A DNA stretch of 9,442 nucleotides, from positions 1 through 9,442 of the forward strand of contig CAYVKB010000080.1 of NCBI GenBank assembly GCA_964451985.1, read 5' to 3'. Each line of letters opens with the position of its first letter. Position 1 is the first letter of the stretch. Of the stretch, positions 1 to 4,144 are shown in pieces. Made by a program: the position numbers and the translations under genes. Source of the DNA: GBS-DC sp964451985 (GTDB lineage Bacteria > Armatimonadota > Fimbriimonadia > Fimbriimonadales > GBS-DC). The notes beneath the pieces are model-generated. The model saw only the letters and a program-made list of their open reading frames with translations, made no database searches and was not told the origin of the DNA.

Positions 1-129
1 GCGGCGGCGAAGACGCTCAAGTTTGCGCTGATTAAGCTCAAGCGAGCGTGGCGCAGCAACCCCTTCCATGGGCTGGCGGAGGTCTATCGACGTGAAACCC
101 GACGCTGTAGCGGTCGGCGACAGCGATGA
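1..129 (+). CDS. C-terminal end of an unrecognised protein (partial)
   Basis: Frame 1 is open from the window edge to a TGA at 127-129, giving 42 residues; the other two forward frames stop within the first 35 bases. The peptide is basic and helix-like (Lys/Arg/Leu rich, with a segment reading RAWRSNPFHGLAEVYRRE). I do not recognise a family from so short a tail. Its last 8 or so residues lie in a degenerate palindromic repeat (GTAGC at 107-111 and the following bases), so the original stop may have been replaced by repeat sequence. It could also be a chance open frame, because no start or upstream context is visible. Confidence 0.35.
   Translation, partial: AAAKTLKFALIKLKRAWRSNPFHGLAEVYRRETRRCSGRRQR
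107..122 (+). repeat. Degenerate REP-like unit
   Basis: GTAGC followed by GGTCGGCGAC resembles the better-preserved units at 148-172 and 186-210, but the long stem is collapsed to GTCG/CGAC. It lies inside the tail of the partial gene at the window start. I infer a decayed copy. Confidence 0.35.
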
Positions 130-147
130 CTGCGATGATGTTGTATC

Positions 148-172
148 TCGTCGGCGGGGACGCCGACGCTAC
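148..172 (-). repeat. REP-like palindrome, copy 1 (inverted)
   Basis: Read on the minus strand this is a GTAGC foot (plus 168-172) followed by the stem GTCGGCG, a 4-nt loop and CGCCGAC. It differs from the 186-210 copy at one loop base. The two face each other foot to foot across a 13-nt spacer (173-185), the arrangement seen in bacterial interspersed mosaic elements. Confidence 0.8.
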
Positions 173-185
173 AGTGGGTGGGTTC

Positions 186-210
186 GTAGCGTCGGCGTCC
201 TCGCCGACGA
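186..210 (+). repeat. REP-like palindrome, copy 2
   Basis: A GTAGC foot is followed by a perfect 7-bp stem (GTCGGCG / CGCCGAC) with a TCCT loop and a GA tail. REP elements mobilised by RAYT (Y1 tyrosine) transposases are defined by a 5' GTAG or GTGG foot next to a palindromic stem, and this unit has that form. No transposase gene is present in the window. Confidence 0.8.
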
Positions 211-265
211 GACACAGGATTCGAAATCCCGATGGTGTTAGGGCTTTTCACCTTGAAAAAAGCTG

Positions 266-745
266 TTATTCTGAGCGGAGCGAGGAATGTGAGCGTCCTG
301 AATATTTCGTAATTACTCCCCCACTTTTCCTGCGAATCAGCAATGCCCCGATAGCAATCCCGATTGCATCGATGCCCACATCGATGATAGTCCCTGTGCG
401 TCCGGGCACGAACGCCTGATGAATCTCGTCTATCACGGCGCGGATAAGGCTGGTGACAATCGCCCAGCGCAGGGCACGGGTGCGTTCCATCCCGAAGCTC
501 ACGTGGAACGCCCCATAGCCCAGCAGCGTGAGAATTAGATACCCGACGCCATGCCCCGCTTTGCGCAGTGTGTAGTTAATCGCGCTCAGTTGTGCATCGG
601 TGAGGCGTTCCGCCAGTGTGGGCGAAAACTGCGCGAGGAACTCACGAATCCATTTTGCTGAGTTCTCAGGGCTGCCCGCCTGCGAGGAGAAGTAGAAAAT
701 CAGCAACAGCATCACCACCCACAGGATAGCAGGCAGCCAGCGCAT
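266..745 (-). CDS. VanZ-like family membrane protein
   Basis: A 159-residue protein starting at MRWLPAILW. The family signature is clear: a first membrane segment at about residues 3-19 followed by FSS, a segment with RKAGHGVGYL near 61-70, and the block IDEIHQAFVPGRTG at 105-118 followed by a last hydrophobic segment to about 137. VanZ was first described in a teicoplanin-resistance cluster; most family members have no assigned biochemical role. The start at 745 is preferred because its ATG overlaps the TAA of the upstream permease by one base (TAATG), implying translational coupling; starting further upstream would bury about 33 residues in the permease gene. The last seven residues (HSSLRSE) and the stop come from an interspersed repeat, so the natural C-terminus has probably been altered. 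No resistance role is implied. Confidence 0.85.
   Translation of the reverse strand: MRWLPAILWVVMLLLIFYFSSQAGSPENSAKWIREFLAQFSPTLAERLTDAQLSAINYTLRKAGHGVGYLILTLLGYGAFHVSFGMERTRALRWAIVTSLIRAVIDEIHQAFVPGRTGTIIDVGIDAIGIAIGALLIRRKSGGVITKYSGRSHSSLRSE
267..289 (-). repeat. Second short repeat family (GAGCGGAGCGAGGAA), copy 1
   Basis: The plus strand reads ATTCTGAGCGGAGCGAGGAA followed by TG. Close relatives occur as an inverted pair at 8054-8090 and as a diverged copy at 8116-8138. This copy supplies the last seven codons and the stop of the VanZ-like gene. The short unit has TTC/GAA ends and occurs mainly outside genes in this window. Confidence 0.7.
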
Positions 746-1557
746 TAGGCAGTCACTCCTTGCACAGGTTTGAGCAACGCAACTACGACAAATAACGCTC
801 CTGCAACCAGCGCGACCGCCGCGCCGGGCGGTATGGGCTGCCACAGCGCAAGTATGAACCCCACTGCGAGGCTAATCAAGCCCAGCAGTGCGCTCATGCC
901 CAGCATTGCGCGAAAGCTCTGACACATCGCCCGCGCTGAAGCCGCTGGCAACACCAGCAGCGCGCTAATCGGCAAAATGCCCACCGTCCGCACGCCCACC
1001 GCTACCGCCAGCGACAGCCCCACTAAAAACAATGTCTCCACCGAGCGCACAGGCACACCCTGCGCCTGCGCCAACTCGCGATGGAAGCCGATTCGTATTA
1101 GCGAACGCGCCAAGCCCAGCAGCATCGCCAGCGCGATACAGTCCACCCCAAACAGCCGAAACAGGTCGCTCCGTTCAATCGCAAGCACATCGCCAAACAG
1201 CAGCGCACCCAGCTCCAGTGGCGACTCGGTGAGGCTAATCAGCGCGATGCCCAGCCCTGACACGCCCGTAATCGCCACAACCAACAGCGTGTCGGTGGAC
1301 AGGCGCGTGCGTGCGTGGAACCACGCCACTAATAGCGCGAACAACGGCGCGGTCAGCAAGAGCGCATCGCTCAACTGCCAGCCCAGTAGCCCAGCAATCG
1401 CCGCGCCGATAAACGCCGAGTGCGCCACTGCATCGCTGAAATACGCCACGCGCTGCCCCACTACGAACACACCCAGCAGCGGATAGACCGCCGCCAAGAG
1501 CGCCATCGCCCACAGCGCATAGCGCACAAACTCGAACTCCAGCCACTCCGTCAGCAT
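745..1557 (-). CDS. ABC-3 family metal-ion (Zn/Mn type) transporter permease
   Basis: 270 residues, the usual size for ZnuB/MntB-type permeases, with about eight hydrophobic segments. Diagnostic blocks are GQRVAYFSDAVAHSAFIG (34-51), corresponding to the Y-x-x-DA-x-AHS motif of the family, and VGILPISALLVLPAASAR (192-209), plus PPGAAVALVAG near the C-terminus. Such permeases form the inner-membrane channel of zinc, manganese or iron importers together with an ATPase and a metal-binding protein. Neither partner is in the window, so the metal cannot be assigned. The start ATG has TATACT (plus 1565-1570) ending 7 nt upstream, so the transcript is probably leaderless; a GAGGGG directly abutting the ATG is too close to act as a normal ribosome-binding site. 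The stop overlaps the start of the VanZ-like gene. Confidence 0.88.
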   Translation of the reverse strand: MLTEWLEFEFVRYALWAMALLAAVYPLLGVFVVGQRVAYFSDAVAHSAFIGAAIAGLLGWQLSDALLLTAPLFALLVAWFHARTRLSTDTLLVVAITGVSGLGIALISLTESPLELGALLFGDVLAIERSDLFRLFGVDCIALAMLLGLARSLIRIGFHRELAQAQGVPVRSVETLFLVGLSLAVAVGVRTVGILPISALLVLPAASARAMCQSFRAMLGMSALLGLISLAVGFILALWQPIPPGAAVALVAGALFVVVALLKPVQGVTA

Positions 1558-1564
1558 CCCCTCG

Positions 1565-1570
1565 AGTATA
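1565..1570 (-). promoter_or_regulatory. -10 hexamer (TATACT) for the permease-VanZ unit
   Basis: TATACT on the minus strand lies exactly 7 nt before the permease ATG, which places the expected transcription start at or within 1-2 nt of the start codon. I see no good -35 hexamer at 16-18 nt upstream. Inference: leaderless transcription. Confidence 0.5.
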
Positions 1571-1572
1571 CT

Positions 1573-1776
1573 TTATCCGACGGAGTTTCCGCCTGAACCG
1601 CGCGTCACTATCCCAGAACAGCTCCGTAACGCCGCTGCCTGAGCCATCTCATCTACAAACTCAAGCACCTGTTCCGCGCCCTTTTCACCTTCCACCACCA
1701 TCGGCACGACCGCCCAATAATAACGCCGCTCACCACGCCAGAAGCGACGCAGGACGTTGTAAATACAGCCGAACAC
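1573..1776 (-). CDS. Possible small protein, unrecognised
   Basis: A 67-residue frame from a GTG start to a TAA that ends 15 nt before the permease ATG. The middle part looks protein-like (RRYYWAVVPMVVEGEKGA, then an amphipathic EQVLEFVDEMAQAAAL stretch), and the frame stays open upstream to about 1815 without a better start. There is no ribosome-binding site at a usable distance from the GTG, and I recognise no family. It may be a real small protein, a remnant of a larger gene such as a lost transporter subunit, or noise. Its stop lies almost directly upstream of the TATACT box of the permease. Confidence 0.3.
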   Translation of the reverse strand: MFGCIYNVLRRFWRGERRYYWAVVPMVVEGEKGAEQVLEFVDEMAQAAALRSCSGIVTRGSGGNSVG

Positions 1777-1924
1777 TGCGTGATGAGGTGCTGTTGCCCT
1801 CCTGTAAGGCTCAGATTAGTACTCAGAAAAGGGATCCCTGCGGACTGGCGCACATAGTTTGAACGCTTGTAGGCGGCTTAGCCTGCGCAACGCCTCGCTT
1901 GGATGCGCTCAGAAGTTAGCGGCA
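1576..1924. other. Low-information intergenic stretch
   Basis: Apart from the uncertain 67-residue frame on the minus strand, nothing here is convincing. Just downstream of metX, 1864-1905 holds a GC-rich imperfect inverted repeat (AGGCGGCTTAGCCT at 1871-1884, with CGCCT further on). It could form a weak hairpin but lacks a T-tract, so I do not call it a terminator. A GGAGGG on the minus strand near 1796-1802 has no start codon at the right distance. Confidence 0.4.
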
Positions 1925-3073
1925 TCACTCGTCGCGCTCTATAAATCCCTGAATCACAGGCTTGAGCATCGGCTTCACACGCTCCACCAGGAACGAGTCG
2001 TGCCCCCACGCACTCTCAATCACGATATGCTCGGCGCGTTTGCCCAGCGACTGTAGCATCTCTACCGCCTCTTGCTGTCCAGCGGGGGGGAACAGCCAGT
2101 CGGAGGTGAAGCTCACGAAGCGCATCGTCGCCTGCACGCGCTTGAGCGCCTCGCGCAGGTCGCCCCCGCCGTAGGTGTAGCCCAAGTCGAAGTGGTCCAT
2201 CGCCCGCGTGATGTAGAGGTAGCAGAACGGGTCGAACCGCTGCAGGAAGGTGGTCGCTTTGTATTCCAGGTAGCTTTCCACTTGGTAGGTGACGCTCCAG
2301 AACTCGGTTTCGGGCACGGTGTCGCGCGCGAACTTGCTCCAGAGGGCGTGTTCCGAGAGGTAAGAGATATGCGCCAGCATGCGCGCGAGCATCAGCCCGC
2401 GCTCTGCGCCGTTGATACCCCCGTGTTCCAGCCCCATCAGGATGGTTTGACGTTGGATGTGGTTGAGAGCAATCACCATCGGGCTGCTGCGTGCAGGCGC
2501 GGCGATAACTAACGCCTTACGCACGCGCTCGGGGTAGCGTACTGCCCACTCGAACGCTCGCATTCCCCCTGTGGAGCCACCCACCACCGCGTAAATCCGC
2601 TCGATGCCTAGTGTCTCCAGCACTCTCCGCTCCAGCTCCACCCAATCTGTCACACGGATTGGCGGGAAGTTCAGGTGGTACGGCTCGCCCGTGCTGGGGT
2701 CTATGGAAAGTGGCGAAGTGGTTCCGTAGGGGCTTGCCAGCACATTTACACAAACAACAAAAAATCGGTTCGTGTCCAGCGCTTTGTTGGGCCCGATGTA
2801 GAGATCCCACCAGCCTGGTTTGCGTTCGTCGGGGTGATGTCTGCCAGCAGCGTGCGCCCCGCCCGAGAGTGCGTGGCAGAGCAGAACTACGTTGCTCTTG
2901 TCGGGCGCGAGGGTTCCGTAGGTTTCGAAGGCGGCTTCGATGGGGGCGAGCCGTTGCCCGCAGGATAGCTCTAAACCATCGGGGAACACGACGCGCTGCG
3001 GCGTAACAACGCCCACTTCGCCTTCGCTGTGGAGCGCGTGCGCTCGCGGCGCGTTGTTATGCGTGTGTTCCAT
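1925..3073 (-). CDS. metX: Homoserine O-acetyltransferase (alpha/beta hydrolase)
   Basis: 382 residues, the usual MetX length. It transfers the acetyl group of acetyl-CoA to homoserine, activating it for methionine synthesis in the cytoplasm. Visible features: LLCHALSGGAHAAG (64-77), the long N-terminal signature through GWWDLYIGPNKALDTNRFFV, the nucleophile elbow VVGGSTGGMRAFEWA with Ser167, and the acid/base pair Asp325 (SDWLFPP) and His358 (WGHDSFL). The segment NVLASPYGTTSP (110-121) replaces the Cys-containing NVLGxCxGxTGP form found in many MetX proteins, so acyl-donor choice (acetyl or succinyl) is not certain from motifs alone. The divergent O-acetylhomoserine sulfhydrylase supports acetyl. 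The gene lies 41 nt downstream of speD on the same strand and shares its promoter as far as I can see. The ribosome-binding site is weak (GAG 5-7 nt before ATG). Confidence 0.93.
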   Translation of the reverse strand: MEHTHNNAPRAHALHSEGEVGVVTPQRVVFPDGLELSCGQRLAPIEAAFETYGTLAPDKSNVVLLCHALSGGAHAAGRHHPDERKPGWWDLYIGPNKALDTNRFFVVCVNVLASPYGTTSPLSIDPSTGEPYHLNFPPIRVTDWVELERRVLETLGIERIYAVVGGSTGGMRAFEWAVRYPERVRKALVIAAPARSSPMVIALNHIQRQTILMGLEHGGINGAERGLMLARMLAHISYLSEHALWSKFARDTVPETEFWSVTYQVESYLEYKATTFLQRFDPFCYLYITRAMDHFDLGYTYGGGDLREALKRVQATMRFVSFTSDWLFPPAGQQEAVEMLQSLGKRAEHIVIESAWGHDSFLVERVKPMLKPVIQGFIERDE

Positions 3074-3085
3074 AGCCGCTCACGG

Positions 3086-3103
3086 GTCGCGCGGGGGCGC
3101 GAC
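3086..3103 (-). other. Perfect hairpin in the speD-metX spacer
   Basis: GTCGCGC, a 4-base loop and GCGCGAC form a perfect 7-bp GC stem filling the middle of the 41-nt spacer. There is no T-tract, so it is not a classical intrinsic terminator. It could attenuate, protect mRNA ends or set the relative level of speD and metX. The role is inferred. Confidence 0.5.
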
Positions 3104-3114
3104 AGGCGTGCCAG

Positions 3115-3672
3115 TCAACCTGGCGTCTTGTCCAGCACCCCGCGCCGAATCAGCATCACACTCACATGCTCTGGCTCAAACGCACGGCGCAGCACCTCCA
3201 ACGCGCGCTCAGCGTCCACCGTCTCAGAGCAGAAGAACAGGTCAATCGCGGCGTAGCGATGCTCGGGCCATGTGTGAATGGTGTAGTGCGACTCTTCAAT
3301 CACCACCACACCTGACACGCCGTACGGTTCGAACTCGTGGAAGAAGTGGCTCACGATATGCGCGTTCGACTCGTAGGCAGCTTGCACCAGTGCGTTCTCC
3401 ACGTAGGCGACGCGCTCTAAGGTACGTCCGTTGCAGCCGTAGAGCTCGACAAGGATATGCGTGCCCAGCGTGCGTGCGTCCTCTTGCCGCAGCGAGCGGG
3501 GCGCAATCTCGTATTCGAACTGCTGTTGCAAGGGATGAACCGCTGCCGTGCGGGCTGCGGGTGCGAAAATGCGTACAATCCAATCGCGCGCGCTGCGCCA
3601 AACCGTCTGCATCCAGGCGGGGATGCAGATCGACCGCGCAGGTCGGCGCCCCAGAATGCCAACCCTCATCAT
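3115..3672 (-). CDS. speD: S-adenosylmethionine decarboxylase proenzyme
   Basis: A pyruvoyl-dependent enzyme making decarboxylated SAM, the aminopropyl donor for spermidine. Key parts: LGTHILVELYGCN (69-81), FHEFEPYGVSGVVVIEESH (111-129) and TIHTWPEHRYAAIDLFFC (131-148). Self-cleavage should occur between Glu127 and Ser128; Ser128 becomes the pyruvoyl group, and His133 and Cys148 match the other catalytic residues of the class 1B family. Family members are usually 120-130 residues, whereas this one is 185 because of a basic N-terminal extension of about 65 residues. The start is well supported: AGGAGG (plus 3681-3686) lies 8 nt before the first of two tandem ATGs. It is first in an operon with metX, behind a long structured leader. 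Some SpeD homologues decarboxylate arginine or ornithine instead; the methionine-gene context favours SAM. No speE is in the window. Confidence 0.93.
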   Translation of the reverse strand: MMRVGILGRRPARSICIPAWMQTVWRSARDWIVRIFAPAARTAAVHPLQQQFEYEIAPRSLRQEDARTLGTHILVELYGCNGRTLERVAYVENALVQAAYESNAHIVSHFFHEFEPYGVSGVVVIEESHYTIHTWPEHRYAAIDLFFCSETVDAERALEVLRRAFEPEHVSVMLIRRGVLDKTPG

Positions 3673-3991
3673 CAGTGTATCCTCCTGACTGTGTGATAGT
3701 CTCGTAGCTGTGCGCTACGACCGAGTTCCGGCGGCAGCTGAGGGCTACCCCGAACCCGGAGGCGATGTGGGTGTATTAGCGCGGTCGGTTTCGGTACCAG
3801 ACGCTCACAGCGCGCCCCGAGGGGCACAAGCGCCTATGTGGCAGAGATCCAAATCGGCGTTTCAATCGCACCGATTCCAACGAACCGACGCCGATTGACG
3901 ACTCCTACACCGAGTTGGACCGCGACATAGCGCCCGTCTCGCCTCCCCCCTTTGGGATTCCTGCGTGCAGCGCGTCCGACGCGCTGCAAGG
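3673..3991 (-). ncRNA. Long structured 5' leader of speD-metX, candidate cis-regulatory RNA
   Basis: About 319 nt lie between the expected transcription start and the speD ATG. In transcript order the perfect or near-perfect stems are: a 9-bp stem with a 3-nt loop (3967-3987) starting a few bases after the transcription start; a 9-bp closing stem pairing 3888-3896 with 3852-3860, enclosing a 6-bp hairpin with a GTTG loop (3872-3887); a 6-bp hairpin with a CTCG loop (3812-3827) flanked by CACA/TGTG; and a 7-bp stem (3702-3708 with 3714-3720) about 16 nt before the AGGAGG. A 7-bp alternative pairing (3883-3889 with 3784-3790) would break the second domain. I find no SAM-I/IV core, SAH core or full T-box signature. 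No convincing protein-coding gene occupies it. The regulatory role is inferred. Confidence 0.55.
3681..3686 (-). promoter_or_regulatory. Shine-Dalgarno of speD
   Basis: A perfect AGGAGG 8 nt before the first ATG. It fixes the long form of SpeD as the translated product and contrasts with the leaderless-type starts of several neighbours. Confidence 0.85.
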
Positions 3992-3997
3992 CACATT

Positions 3998-4025
3998 ATT
4001 ATACCCCATCGAGCGCGTTTGTCAA
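3998..4025 (-). promoter_or_regulatory. Consensus sigma-70 promoter for speD-metX
   Basis: On the minus strand TTGACA (plus 4020-4025) and TATAAT (plus 3998-4003) are both perfect consensus hexamers separated by 16 nt. Transcription should begin near 3991. It is the only promoter in the window with both hexamers perfect, so the unit has strong basal transcription. This fits control exerted downstream in the leader rather than by weak initiation. Confidence 0.85.
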
Positions 4026-4131
4026 TCCCCCCGCCCGAACCGTCGCCAAATTCGTAGAGAGTCGTCGACAATCTGTACGCGCTGCTGCCTATCGGGACGC
4101 CTGTGAAGATACTTTCATAGCCCACTTCAGG

Positions 4132-4137
4132 TACACT
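4132..4137 (+). promoter_or_regulatory. -10-like hexamer (TACACT) at the sulfhydrylase start
   Basis: TACACT lies 7 nt before the ATG at 4145, and no Shine-Dalgarno sequence is present between them. No clear -35 hexamer is visible. This matches the TANNNT-N6-10-start pattern at three other genes in the window and suggests a leaderless mRNA. Confidence 0.45.
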
Positions 4138-4144
4138 GTTTCCT

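Noticed and set aside
746..844. Longer start (844) for the VanZ-like gene
   Set aside because: The extra 33 residues overlap the end of the permease gene in another frame and are Cys/Arg rich. The ATG at 745 overlaps the permease stop and begins directly with the membrane segment.
977..1486. 169-residue plus-strand open frame
   Set aside because: It is antisense to the permease, with low-complexity Ser/Thr/Asn/Pro composition typical of a shadow frame.
2940..3707. 255-residue plus-strand open frame
   Set aside because: It runs antisense through speD, the spacer and the start of metX, is Arg/Ser/Pro rich, and has no family features. It is a GC-rich antisense shadow.
3784..3810. T-box riboswitch in the speD leader
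   Set aside because: The transcript contains UGGUACC, which matches the UGGNACC core, but the flanking GGG and CCGCG positions of the T-box are absent and no stem I specifier loop can be recognised. A 7-base match is possible by chance.
3673..4144. SAM-I, SAM-II or SAH riboswitch on either strand
   Set aside because: The conserved core blocks of these classes could not be found by eye despite the methionine-gene context. A covariance-model search could still overturn this.
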